From Virgibacillus chiguensis (lineage in GTDB: Bacteria; Bacillota; Bacilli; Bacillales; Amphibacillaceae), in assembly GCF_900129865.1 (NCBI RefSeq), contig NZ_FQXD01000002.1, forward strand, positions 62,001 through 126,000: 64,000 nucleotides of DNA, read 5' to 3'. Positions 30,656 through 39,512 of this stretch are shown here, piece by piece. The notes beneath the pieces are model-generated. The model was not told the origin of the DNA, did no database searches, and was given only the letters and a program-made list of their open reading frames with translations. Within the stretch, counting starts at the first letter, position 1. Each line of letters opens with the position of its first letter. The translations under genes and the position numbers were made by a program.

Positions 30656-31643
30656 CTTCATTCCCCCCTTTAAAAGTATCTAATATTTGGACGGACATTC
30701 TATTTTTATATGTACCTGGTTGTACAAGAAATTTCGGCTCATCATTTACCTCTAATATTAGTGGGCTTTCAATGGATTGATCGAGTCTAATAATATCTTT
30801 TTTGCCTAATTTCAAAAACTGTTCAATGGTGATCGTTGATTCACCTAAGACTGGTTTTACTTCAACAGTTGCTTGCTGGATATTTTTAGTTATTTTTTCA
30901 TATGCTTCATCATTACGTTTTTTTCCAGCCGTTTGCATCCAGTAATGAACGGACAACTTAGATATAATTGGTTCTAATACAATATGCGGAATACAAATAT
31001 TAATCATGCCGCTTGCTTCTCCTATTGCAGTATTTAGCGATACAACCACGACGGTTTCATTGGGTGAAACCATTTGTAAAAATTGTGGATTTACTTCAAA
31101 GTCTTCCATAACAGGATCAATGTCTACAATGGAAGCCCAAGCTTCTTGGAGCTTCGTACTCGCCTTTTCAAACAACTGTGACATTAGAAGTGTTTCAATT
31201 TCGGTTAAATTTTCGACTTTATTAAAACTAACGCCTTGCCCACCTAAAGTTCTATCAAGCATCGCATAAGCAATGTTTGGATTAATTTCCATTACAATTC
31301 TACCTTCTAGCGGCTTCAGACTATATGTATTTAAAATCGTCATCTTAGGTACAGAACGAATAAACTCTTCATAAGGTATTTGATCCACAGATGCAACCGA
31401 GATGTTTACATATGTTCGTAATTTAGCTGAGAAAAAAGTGGTTAATAAACGCGCGTAATTTTCATGTATCCGTGAAATACTACGAATTTGATCCTTAGAG
31501 AATCGCAATGCACGTTTAAAATCATAGACACGCACTTTCTTTTCTTGATCTTCTTTTTTTAATTCGTCCGCATCCATTTCACCAGAAGATATAGCGGATA
31601 ATAATGCATCAATTTCATTCTGTGAAAGAACTTCTTCTACCAA
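30645..31643 (-). CDS. fliM: Flagellar motor switch protein FliM
   Basis: C-ring protein that binds CheY-P and sets rotation direction. The N-terminal EVLSQNEIDALLSAI peptide is the CheY-P target; a CheC-like middle domain (about 45-230) and a C-terminal SpoA domain follow. The 332 residues are normal. The start is TTG at 31641-31643, 6 bases from GGAGGTGA. The end overlaps fliY. Confidence 0.97.
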   Translation of the reverse strand: MVEEVLSQNEIDALLSAISSGEMDADELKKEDQEKKVRVYDFKRALRFSKDQIRSISRIHENYARLLTTFFSAKLRTYVNISVASVDQIPYEEFIRSVPKMTILNTYSLKPLEGRIVMEINPNIAYAMLDRTLGGQGVSFNKVENLTEIETLLMSQLFEKASTKLQEAWASIVDIDPVMEDFEVNPQFLQMVSPNETVVVVSLNTAIGEASGMINICIPHIVLEPIISKLSVHYWMQTAGKKRNDEAYEKITKNIQQATVEVKPVLGESTITIEQFLKLGKKDIIRLDQSIESPLILEVNDEPKFLVQPGTYKNRMSVQILDTFKGGNEDGE

Positions 31644-31678
31644 CGACCGTCACCTCCAAATCGGAGTCGAAAACTTTC

Positions 31679-32098
31679 TTATTGTAAAATCTTACTAATT
31701 GTATAAACATCCGTTATCTTCCCTGTAGTCATGACTTCATTCAGTTTTGTTTTTACGTGTTTTTCTAAATCATCAAGCTCCGATTGGAAATCTTTTTCTT
31801 CTAAAGTAGCTAATTCTTTGATAAGAATATTTTTTAGTTGAAAGTCTCGTTTCTCGATTTCTTTTTTTGCATCTTTTCCATCGGTAATAATTTGAAACTG
31901 TATTCTTACAAAACTACCATCTTTGAGGTCTGTTGTAATTTCAGGTGTTTCGTATGAATATTCTTCCATTTTATCAATGGATGATGTTTTTCCACTTTGC
32001 TCATCTGAGTTAACATATTGGACAACGACGAAAGCGGAAATCCCTATAATCAGTATGACAGTTAATGACGTTAGCATCGTTTTTACTAGTTTATTCAT
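31679..32098 (-). CDS. fliL: Flagellar basal-body-associated protein FliL
   Basis: Single-pass membrane protein that surrounds the stator. A short basic N-terminus, one membrane helix (about 8-30) and a periplasmic-side FliL domain are present. The longest frame starts 14 codons upstream, but that part is inside swrD in another frame. The ATG at 32096-32098 overlaps the swrD stop and gives 139 residues, the family size. Confidence 0.93.
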   Translation of the reverse strand: MNKLVKTMLTSLTVILIIGISAFVVVQYVNSDEQSGKTSSIDKMEEYSYETPEITTDLKDGSFVRIQFQIITDGKDAKKEIEKRDFQLKNILIKELATLEEKDFQSELDDLEKHVKTKLNEVMTTGKITDVYTISKILQ

Positions 32099-32312
32099 CG
32101 CCGTTGCATACCTCCTTCTTGGTGACAACTTGAACACCAATTTGCTGATAATACGCTAAAGTTCGCTGGAGAACTTCTGAACGAGTTTCCTTTACAACAA
32201 ATTTCTTTCCATTCATTAATGTAATCGTTGTATCGGGAAAATTTTGAACCTGTTCAATCATTATTGCGTTTAATGTAAATTCGTCACCGTTTAATCTAGT
32301 TAATGAAATCAT
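32091..32312 (-). CDS. swrD: Swarming motility protein SwrD (FlbD family)
   Basis: Small cytoplasmic protein of the FlbD family; in B. subtilis (YlzI) it increases flagellar motor power for swarming. The 73 residues carry the characteristic start [15 protein letters not shown] and the following [10 protein letters not shown]. It lies between flgE and fliL, as in B. subtilis, and overlaps fliL by 8 bp. Confidence 0.92.
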   Translation of the reverse strand: MISLTRLNGDEFTLNAIMIEQVQNFPDTTITLMNGKKFVVKETRSEVLQRTLAYYQQIGVQVVTKKEVCNGDE

Positions 32313-32353
32313 GTGTAGGTGGGAGCGAAAAAACGCTCCCTTTCCCCCTTAAT

Positions 32354-33151
32354 TTATCGTTTTAAATTTACAAGTTCTTGAAGAATTTCATCGGAAGTCG
32401 TAATAATTCTTGTGTTTGCTTGGAACCCGCGTTGGGCGGTAATCATTTCTGTAAATTCTTCCGATAAATCAACATTGGACATTTCAAGTGCACTAGATAC
32501 AATTTTAGCAGCACCTTCTGTTTCTGGAGCAACAATTCCGTTGTAACCCGCATTTTCACTATTAAGAAATAAATTATTACCCGCTTTTTCTAAACCTGCT
32601 GGGTTAGAAAAATTAGCAAGCGCAATTTGCCCGCCATCAACTGGGTCTCCATCCGCATTAACATACGTAACTGTACCATCGGTTCCGATACTAAAACTTT
32701 CAGCGTCTTCCGGAATGGTCAAGAAATCTTGATTTGGGTCAATACTTTGCAAATAGAATCCATTTGCATCGACAATGCGATCATCATCATCTAAATAAAA
32801 GTTTCCGGCCCGTGTGTAATAGGTAGTGCCATTTCCTTCCACAATAAACATGCCATCGCCTTCTAGCATCAAATCTAACGGGTTTCCAGTTGTTTGCCTA
32901 AACCCTTGAGTGTGAATGTTATCAATGGATCCAAGCTGCGAACCTAAACCTACTTGAGATGGGTTTATTCCACCACGCGTAGCCGTAGGTCCTTGAGCTC
33001 CAGAAGTTGTTTGGCTCATCATATCTTGAAATGTGACTCTTCCTTTTTTAAAACCGGATGTATTTACGTTTGCAATATTGTTCCCAATAACATCTAACTT
33101 TGTTTGAAATCCTTTCATGCCAGAAATTCCTGCATACATAGAACGTAACAT
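32354..33151 (-). CDS. flgE: Flagellar hook protein FlgE
   Basis: Short Bacillus-type hook subunit (also annotated FlgG). The N-terminal rod/hook motif is LDVIGNNIANVNTSGFKK; the hook domains follow; the C-terminal coiled segment contains SNVDLSEEFTEMI and QRGFQANTRII. The reading frame could start at 33157, but the ATG at 33149-33151 has AAGGGG 8 bases upstream and aligns with the family start MLRSMYAG, giving 265 residues. A 108-bp gap, longer than usual, separates it from flgD. Confidence 0.96.
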   Translation of the reverse strand: MLRSMYAGISGMKGFQTKLDVIGNNIANVNTSGFKKGRVTFQDMMSQTTSGAQGPTATRGGINPSQVGLGSQLGSIDNIHTQGFRQTTGNPLDLMLEGDGMFIVEGNGTTYYTRAGNFYLDDDDRIVDANGFYLQSIDPNQDFLTIPEDAESFSIGTDGTVTYVNADGDPVDGGQIALANFSNPAGLEKAGNNLFLNSENAGYNGIVAPETEGAAKIVSSALEMSNVDLSEEFTEMITAQRGFQANTRIITTSDEILQELVNLKR

Positions 33152-33265
33152 TGTCATTTCCCCTTTATATAGAATTAAATATCTTTTTGAGCGTTTGAAG
33201 TATATTAGATTTCACCTGCGTACGTAACCGATAAAAGCTCGTGCTATTTTCACCCGTGGCTACTT

Positions 33266-33727
33266 TTACTTGTCCTCTGTTTCTGCAAACGCCGGATCAT
33301 TTACTTGCAAAGCTGCATCGGCGTATATCTTCTCTCCATTTTCTAATTCTAGAATTGCCCAACCTTCATTCTGACTAACAGCAACGACTCTACTTGTTTT
33401 TATTTCCGTTTCCTTACCCGTTTCTTCATCATAACCTTGGTAAGTTACCTCTTTTCCTAACATGTGACTATATTTAATCACAGGAGAAACCAGTTGGCTT
33501 TCTACTAAAGTATTAATAGATTTTGACATGTTCATCATCTGCTCTAATGAACTAAATTCTGCCATCTGTGATACAAATTGACGATCATCCATTGGATTAG
33601 TAGGGTCTTGATTTTTTAACTGAGTCATTAAAATTTTCAAAAATTCATCTTTTCCTAGATCTGGGCTGGGTGTTCGCTCTTTTTGATTATGTAAATAAAG
33701 CGAAGGATCAATTTTTGCCACTATCAT
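33266..33727 (-). CDS. flgD: Hook-capping scaffold protein FlgD
   Basis: Caps the growing hook. The conserved N-terminal block is visible (GKDEFLKILMTQLKNQDP then DRQFVSQMAEFSSLEQ, about 24-65), followed by an Ig/tudor-like region cut short, as in Bacillus FlgD/YlxG. The length is 153 residues. A GTG two codons after the ATG has better spacing from GGGGG, so the start is uncertain by two codons. It starts 9 bp after fliK. Confidence 0.94.
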   Translation of the reverse strand: MIVAKIDPSLYLHNQKERTPSPDLGKDEFLKILMTQLKNQDPTNPMDDRQFVSQMAEFSSLEQMMNMSKSINTLVESQLVSPVIKYSHMLGKEVTYQGYDEETGKETEIKTSRVVAVSQNEGWAILELENGEKIYADAALQVNDPAFAETEDK

Positions 33728-33736
33728 ACACCCCCT

Positions 33737-35041
33737 TTATACTTGTTCATTCATTAATAGTTCATGGAAAGTAGTCATAAATTCTTCACTATTATCTGCA
33801 GCAGCGTCATCGTGAAATTCTTGTTGTTTCTGCTCTTGTGAATCAGAATACTGCTGCGATTCAGATCCAGTTCCTTTTTGCATTTGTTGACTTTGCTGCA
33901 ATAAGCTTTCTTGTTTTTCAATGGTTACTTGCTGCGGCGAAAACATATTACGGAGCTTATGTATATTAGACTCTAACATTTCCTTTGCAGCTTGGGATTG
34001 TACTAGAATACGAACCGCCATCACTCCATCTGTTTGCGTAAATCGGATTGTCATATCACCCAAGTGTGCTGGACGCAACGTTACATGAAGCTGGTTGACA
34101 CCATTTGGCATTTTCATAAATTTACTTGACTGCATTATTCGCTGTAATTGTTGAACTAGCTCTTGACCAGTATTTCGTTGCGTTTGCTGCTCTGGTTGAA
34201 GATATATCACATGCTGTTCAAGTTTTGCCATAGGTACTGAAGTTGGGTTTATATGATTCATAGTTGCTATTGGCTCTTTCGTATGGCTTGTTGTCGGCTT
34301 AGCTTTCGACATCTCTTCCATTACTTTTGTAAGCCACTTAGCGACATCACCACTTGCTATTTTAGCTTCATTATTGTAATGCTGTTTTTGAACAAACGCA
34401 CTTCTTTTTTCAAATGTTGCCACTAACTGTTTCCAAATGGTTGCTTCTTTTGTATTCCCACCTTCATTTAAACGGATTATTGCCTCATCCTTATTCCCTG
34501 TGGTACTTACTTGTTTACTTAAGTTAGACCATTGCTGTAGTAAATGAACTAATTTTGACGCTGTTTGTTTTATATATGCTTGATCATTTGCTTGATTATT
34601 TAGCTGAGATAATAAAGAGCTTACCTTAGAATAAATTGCAGTTAATTCTTTCTGTATCAATAAATTAGCTTCCTGCCCATCTGTCATGGATATACTTTCG
34701 TTTCCTGACATTCGTTGCTCACTTGGAAGTTGTGCTTCTATTTGTATGGCTATCTCTTTATCTAAGGATTCTTCCGGTTGCAATTTTCCGTTTCCTTTTG
34801 TTTCAAACCATTTACTTATCCACTGTTGCATGAAGGGAGACATCTCTTCAGACAACCAGTTCTCTTTGCCATTAGGTAATTTTTCACAAATTTGATCCAT
34901 CATCTTTCCTAGTTCTTGCTTAGAGGCAAGCAATTCATGAAAAGGAAGTTCCGTTTGCTGCTCTTTTACTGGCAATGGCATGGAACCTTTTTTATCAGCT
35001 GTTGATGGTAACTGCTGCAATAACATCGCTACATTAATCAA
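33737..35041 (-). CDS. fliK: Flagellar hook-length control protein FliK
   Basis: Secreted molecular ruler that triggers the FlhB switch. The Gln/Ser-rich N-terminal and central parts show little conservation. The C-terminal Flg_hook domain (about 305-380) contains LHVTLRPAHLGDMTIRF and the LESNIHKLRNMF helix. The start is TTG at 35039-35041 with AGGAGGTGG upstream. The 434 residues are typical. It follows ylxF after an unusual 333-bp gap, so an internal promoter is possible. Confidence 0.93.
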   Translation of the reverse strand: MINVAMLLQQLPSTADKKGSMPLPVKEQQTELPFHELLASKQELGKMMDQICEKLPNGKENWLSEEMSPFMQQWISKWFETKGNGKLQPEESLDKEIAIQIEAQLPSEQRMSGNESISMTDGQEANLLIQKELTAIYSKVSSLLSQLNNQANDQAYIKQTASKLVHLLQQWSNLSKQVSTTGNKDEAIIRLNEGGNTKEATIWKQLVATFEKRSAFVQKQHYNNEAKIASGDVAKWLTKVMEEMSKAKPTTSHTKEPIATMNHINPTSVPMAKLEQHVIYLQPEQQTQRNTGQELVQQLQRIMQSSKFMKMPNGVNQLHVTLRPAHLGDMTIRFTQTDGVMAVRILVQSQAAKEMLESNIHKLRNMFSPQQVTIEKQESLLQQSQQMQKGTGSESQQYSDSQEQKQQEFHDDAAADNSEEFMTTFHELLMNEQV

Positions 35042-35374
35042 TTTAATACCACCTCCTTGAACATTTTATTGCGCGTAATTCCATATATAATGTTTTTTCA
35101 CTTCCCCTATACATAACCTTCGATTTTATAGTGGGGGATATTGTAAGCAGCTTATCTTCACTGGAAACGTGACGTCAACACTATTAAACGTAAAAAATAT
35201 CGAATTGATGTTAAAGAAAATCCACTTTTTAAGTGAGTGTACGCTACGACTTGCATCTTTAAATGCTATCCACATATAATTAGCATTTTTTCGTCAGAAC
35301 TACTACTTAACAACCTACTCCGTATTGGAAATGGTGAGATTTTTGCCATATTTATCTAGACGCTTCATAAAGGA
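35042..35374. other. 333-bp gap inside the flagellar operon, between ylxF and fliK
   Basis: No gene found. On the minus strand TTGACG, a 16-bp spacer and GATAAG (about 35148-35175) form a weak sigma-A-like promoter. A hairpin AAATGCTA/TAGCATTT (35261-35288) is followed by a T run only on the plus strand. A short CACTT/AAGTG hairpin lies at about 35223-35235. In B. subtilis the two flanking genes are nearly contiguous. Confidence 0.5.
35261..35288 (+). terminator. Terminator-like hairpin in plus orientation inside the fla operon
   Basis: AAATGCTA and TAGCATTT pair perfectly over 8 bp with a 12-base loop and are followed on the plus strand by TTTTCG. No plus-strand gene is known nearby, so it could end an antisense transcript or simply be a chance AT-rich palindrome. 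Confidence 0.3.
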
Positions 35375-35983
35375 CTACTCTTCCTCTACCTTATTCAAAA
35401 ATTGCTCTGTTAATTGCGCAGCAGTAGTAGCATCCATTACTTCTAATATCTTGCCGCGTTCCTTGTCATCCAACTCTTCTAAAATGGCTAATGCTGTTTT
35501 TCTCTTTAAATCTTGTAAAATATGAGCTGCTTTTTCTTCATCCATTTCTTTAAACGAAGTAGACATTGATTTAAAGGAACTCTTTTTTGTTTGATTTTCA
35601 TCTTTCTTTTGTTGTTCTTCCGTCTGATTTTGCTCTCGATCTTGAAGTTTAATAATGTCTTGTTCAAGCATTTGGATCGTTGTCTCTTTATCCTTTAATT
35701 CTTCCTGTAATTGTTTAATCTCTGAGTCCTTATTTTCAATTTGTGATTTCAACTGCGTATCTGCTACATCTTTTGCCTTCCTACCATCATCTTCATCTAC
35801 AAATGATGAAACACCAGGAATCTCTGCTGCTTTCCCTTTCACCCAACCTCCTACATCCACACCTGTAGCTAACAAAATGATGGTGACAAGCGTAATAGTG
35901 AAGCAAATAGGGACAATAATTGCGAACAAGAACCAAAGAAAAGGATTCATTTTTTTTGTATCTGCTTGTTTTTTCTTAACCAT
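35375..35983 (-). CDS. ylxF: MotE/YlxF-like membrane protein of the flagellar operon
   Basis: Single-pass membrane protein with a MgtE-N-like C-terminal domain; family members (YlxF, MotE) are linked to flagellar assembly. One membrane helix lies at about 15-38 after a basic N-terminus, a coiled coil at about 70-125 (SEIKQLQEELKDKETTIQML), and the helical MgtE-N-type domain at about 145-200 (AHILQDLKRKTALAILEEL). The GTG at 35992 overlaps the ribosome binding site, so I use the ATG at 35981-35983 (202 residues), preceded by AGGTGA in the fliJ stop. Confidence 0.88.
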   Translation of the reverse strand: MVKKKQADTKKMNPFLWFLFAIIVPICFTITLVTIILLATGVDVGGWVKGKAAEIPGVSSFVDEDDGRKAKDVADTQLKSQIENKDSEIKQLQEELKDKETTIQMLEQDIIKLQDREQNQTEEQQKKDENQTKKSSFKSMSTSFKEMDEEKAAHILQDLKRKTALAILEELDDKERGKILEVMDATTAAQLTEQFLNKVEEE

Positions 35984-35988
35984 TCGCT

Positions 35989-36435
35989 TCACCTATTTTT
36001 ATATTTTAAAAATTGCTGCATGGATATTTCATCCATCATCGCTTTTTCTAATTTTTCCTGCGCTTCCGTTTCTCTTTGCTTACGATGTGTAATCATTTTC
36101 TCAAATTTTTTTGTTTCTACATGTGCCTCTGTTAAATCAGATTGTTTTGCTTCCATATCTGCTCTCGCTTTTTGTACTTCCTCTTGTAAATGGACAATCA
36201 TAGCATTTAATTTTTCTAAATAGTCAACCTGTTTCCTTAATTTTTCTAACGTTGTAGTTTGTTGCATACATTCTTCATAGATTTCTTCTGCTACTTCTTT
36301 CTTTTTTAACAATTGGTATAATTGGGTGGCAGAATTTTCAAAGCAATCGATAGCCTGCTGATAAGCTTTTTGAGCTTGTACTTTTTCCGTTTCTCGAACA
36401 TGTAGTAGTTTAGTTAAGACTGCCGTGTCACTCAT
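35989..36435 (-). CDS. fliJ: Flagellar export chaperone FliJ
   Basis: Coiled-coil stalk of the FliI ATPase that links it to FlhA. The 148 residues are almost entirely alpha-helical with heptad-like Leu/Glu/Lys spacing and no membrane segment. The ATG overlaps the fliI stop in an ATGA arrangement, so the two are translationally coupled. The sequence is diverse, so the call rests on length, coiled-coil character and position. Confidence 0.9.
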   Translation of the reverse strand: MSDTAVLTKLLHVRETEKVQAQKAYQQAIDCFENSATQLYQLLKKKEVAEEIYEECMQQTTTLEKLRKQVDYLEKLNAMIVHLQEEVQKARADMEAKQSDLTEAHVETKKFEKMITHRKQRETEAQEKLEKAMMDEISMQQFLKYKNR

Positions 36436-37757
36436 TTCCGAACACCTCCGTGAAGCAGATTTTTCATTAAATGAATGGATTCTTCTAACGAGTAATAATC
36501 ACTAATCCCTTGTTTAAGAAAAGATACAATTTTAGGGTAATAATCCATTGCTCGATCAATTTCTTGGTCTGTCCCACGTTTATAAGCCCCTATTTGAATC
36601 AATTCTCTATTCTCTTCAAACGTTGCGAGCAAATTCCGAATTTGTTTAGCTACCTGCTGGTGATTTTCGCCTGTAACCTGTTGCATTACTCGACTAATAG
36701 ATTGCAATATGTTAATCGCAGGGTATTGACCTCTTTCTGCTAATTTACGATCCATAATGAAATGGCCATCCAAAATACCTCGAACAGTATCAGCAATTGG
36801 CTCATTCATGTCATCCCCATCAACAAGCACCGTATAAAAAGCAGTAATCGTCCCATTAGAATTAGTTCCAGTTCGCTCTAAAAGCTTAGGTAGTGTCGCA
36901 AATACTGACGGTGTATAACCTTTCGTTGTCGGTGGTTCACCAGTGGCCAATCCAACTTCTCTTCTTGCCATAGCAACCCTTGTTACAGAATCCATTAATA
37001 AGTTAACGCGATAACCTTGATCACGAAAATATTCGCTAATAGCGGTAGCTGTATCTGCACCCTTAATTCTCATTAAAGCTGGCTGATCAGATGTTGCTAC
37101 TACGACGATAGACTTTTTCAGCCCTTCTTCGCCCAAATCTTTTTCGATAAACTCTCTAACTTCTCGTCCACGCTCACCAATCAATGCAATAACATTGATA
37201 TCTGCTTCACTGTTTCGTGCAATCATTCCAAGTAAAGTACTTTTTCCTACACCACTGCCAGCAAAAATACCAATTCTTTGCCCCTCACCAACAGTCAGTA
37301 ACCCATCAATAATTTTAATGCCAACCTGTAAAGCATTTGTAATTGGCGGTCTTTGCATTGGATTCGGCGGAGATTGATCGGTAAGATAACTCTTAAGGCC
37401 TTTTTGCAACGCTTTACCATTTAAAGGCTTTCCTAAAGCGTTAATAACATTACCAATTAACCCTCTACCAATTTTAATACTAAGTGGTTTTCCAGTAGCT
37501 TCTACTAAACAACCAGAACCAATTTCTATTACTTCTTCATAAGGCATTAAAATAATTCGTTCCTCATGAAATCCTACTACTTCTGCAATAATTGGGTTTT
37601 CTCTTTGAGAAGCTGGATGAATGTAGCACACTTCGCCGATGTTCGCAGCAGGGCCTTTAGACTCGATCATAATACCTACAACACGCAATACTTTCCCGTA
37701 ACGTTTGTACGTATCTAATTTAGAAATAGCATTTAAATAAGCAGTTGCATTCATCAT
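36432..37757 (-). CDS. fliI: Flagellum-specific ATPase FliI
   Basis: Hexameric ATPase of the flagellar type III export system, related to F1 beta subunits. The P-loop GSGVGKSTLLG is at about 167-177. The segment LLMDSVTRVAMARREVGLA and the family signature GEPPTTKGYTPSVF follow. The 441 residues are full length. It overlaps fliH and fliJ by 4 bp each. Confidence 0.98.
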   Translation of the reverse strand: MMNATAYLNAISKLDTYKRYGKVLRVVGIMIESKGPAANIGEVCYIHPASQRENPIIAEVVGFHEERIILMPYEEVIEIGSGCLVEATGKPLSIKIGRGLIGNVINALGKPLNGKALQKGLKSYLTDQSPPNPMQRPPITNALQVGIKIIDGLLTVGEGQRIGIFAGSGVGKSTLLGMIARNSEADINVIALIGERGREVREFIEKDLGEEGLKKSIVVVATSDQPALMRIKGADTATAISEYFRDQGYRVNLLMDSVTRVAMARREVGLATGEPPTTKGYTPSVFATLPKLLERTGTNSNGTITAFYTVLVDGDDMNEPIADTVRGILDGHFIMDRKLAERGQYPAINILQSISRVMQQVTGENHQQVAKQIRNLLATFEENRELIQIGAYKRGTDQEIDRAMDYYPKIVSFLKQGISDYYSLEESIHLMKNLLHGGVRK

Positions 37758-38506
37758 TTTCCCTCTCCTGCTAATTCAATTAGAGCCTTGCCAATCTCTT
37801 CAAGCTGCGTATCAATCCCCACATCAACTTGTCCGTATGGGTATTTAATCCTACAGCCGTTTTCTTCTATTTCATCTGATACATAACACATAAGTTTTGC
37901 ATTTGGTTCAATTAAAGAAGATAATTCTTCTTTATGTTGCACGACAAATGCATATTGGTTTGGATGTAAATATAAAGCAATTTCAGATTGATCTTTTAAT
38001 TCTTTAATAGCTGCTTGAATAATAGGTAAAAATGTTTTAGGGTCTGCTACTATCTCTTGCCTGATAATTTTTTTTGCTGTATGAATGGCGATTTCCATAA
38101 TTGTTTCTTCATGTTCTTCGATAAGTGAATAATATTCGTGCTTGGCACTTTCAACCAAATGATTTGCATGATCTACATAAGCCTTATACGTAGTTAGCGC
38201 TTCTGATTTTCCTTCCGAAAAACCTTCTTGGAACCCTTCTTCCTTGGCAGCTTCCACATATTTTTGTCTTTCTTCTTGCCAAGCACGTTTTTCAGCTTCA
38301 ATCTCTCGTTTTGTTTGTTTTATCAATTGTTCGTGCTGTTCTCGAAGTTGCTCTAATGCTTGTTCAGCTTGCAACAGTTCCTGATCAAGTTCCAATTTAT
38401 CATGAGCTTCTTTTACATGCGTATTACTTGGCTGAAAGACGCTAACTGGCTTTATACGAATTTGTTTTCTTTCAGTTATCCATGAAGGATTAGACAATGA
38501 TATCAT
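37754..38506 (-). CDS. fliH: Flagellar export ATPase regulator FliH
   Basis: Binds and restrains FliI and docks it at the C ring; related to the V/F-type stator. A long Glu/Gln-rich coiled coil covers about 30-125, with a glycine-spaced segment (EGFQEGFSEGKSEA). A C-terminal FliH domain contains the repeated AIHTAKKIIRQE. The open frame begins earlier, but ATG 38504-38506 (MISLSNPSW) matches the family start, giving 250 residues. It overlaps fliG by 17 bp. Confidence 0.93.
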   Translation of the reverse strand: MISLSNPSWITERKQIRIKPVSVFQPSNTHVKEAHDKLELDQELLQAEQALEQLREQHEQLIKQTKREIEAEKRAWQEERQKYVEAAKEEGFQEGFSEGKSEALTTYKAYVDHANHLVESAKHEYYSLIEEHEETIMEIAIHTAKKIIRQEIVADPKTFLPIIQAAIKELKDQSEIALYLHPNQYAFVVQHKEELSSLIEPNAKLMCYVSDEIEENGCRIKYPYGQVDVGIDTQLEEIGKALIELAGEGK

Positions 38507-39500
38507 CTCCCCCACCTCTAGCAATAACGATTTCACCTACATCCTCAAGTCTCCGTATCGTTGAAACAATACGTGTTTGAGCCTCTTCAACATCACGTAG
38601 ACGTACGGGTCCCATATATTCCATTTCCTCTTTATATGTCTCTGCCATTCGCTGAGACATATTTTTAAATATGATATCCTTCACTTCATCGCTACTCACT
38701 TTCAATGATAGACGAAGATCTTCGTTATCTACTTCACGAATTATACGTTGAATAGCACGGTTATCTAAAATAACAATATCTTCAAACACAAACATCCGCT
38801 TTTTGATTTCATCTGCAAGCTCTGGATCTTGAATTTCTAATGCATCTAAAATTGTCCGTTCTGTACTTCTATCAACTCCATTTAATACTTCTACTACTGC
38901 TTGTATTCCACCAGTTTGCGTATAGTCCTCTGTAAATGAAGCTGAGATATTTTTTTCCAGTACTTGCTCCACTTGAGAAATAATTTCCGGTGATGTAGAG
39001 TCCATTGTCGCGATTCGCTTTGCGACATCCGCTTGCATTTCTTGTGGTAATGCTGATAATATTTGCCCAGCCTGTTCCGAATCTAAATAGGAAAGGACTA
39101 AAGCGATCGTTTGCGGATGCTCTCCTTGTATAAAATTAAAAACCTGTTGTGGATCCGCTCTTCTAGCAAAATCAAATGGTCGCACCTGTAATGAAGAGGT
39201 TAGGCGGTTAATAATGTTCGTTGCCTCTTGTTTGCCGAAAGCTTTTTCTAACACTGTTTTTGCATAGCCAATCCCGCCTTGAGCAATATAGTCTTGAGCT
39301 TGAGCTATTTGATGAAATTGCTCTATAACCTCCTCTTTCTTTTGGTTATCTACTTTTTTAACTGAAGAAATTTCTAAACTTAACCGTTCAATTTCTTCTT
39401 CTGTTAAATGTTTATATACTTCTGCAGATACATCAGGACCTAAGGAGATTAATAGAATTGCAGCTTTTTGCTTACCAGTTAATCCTTTGTGACGTGCCAA
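38490..39500 (-). CDS. fliG: Flagellar motor switch protein FliG
   Basis: Rotor component contacted by the stator. The three armadillo-like domains are all present: LTGKQKAAILLISLG at the start, the EHPQTIALVLSYL motif at about 126-138, and the C-terminal torque helix with RIIREVDNEDLRLSLK near 262-277. The 336 residues are normal. It starts 12 bp after fliF and overlaps fliH. Confidence 0.98.
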   Translation of the reverse strand: MARHKGLTGKQKAAILLISLGPDVSAEVYKHLTEEEIERLSLEISSVKKVDNQKKEEVIEQFHQIAQAQDYIAQGGIGYAKTVLEKAFGKQEATNIINRLTSSLQVRPFDFARRADPQQVFNFIQGEHPQTIALVLSYLDSEQAGQILSALPQEMQADVAKRIATMDSTSPEIISQVEQVLEKNISASFTEDYTQTGGIQAVVEVLNGVDRSTERTILDALEIQDPELADEIKKRMFVFEDIVILDNRAIQRIIREVDNEDLRLSLKVSSDEVKDIIFKNMSQRMAETYKEEMEYMGPVRLRDVEEAQTRIVSTIRRLEDVGEIVIARGGGDDIIV

Positions 39501-39512
39501 TATTCATACCCC

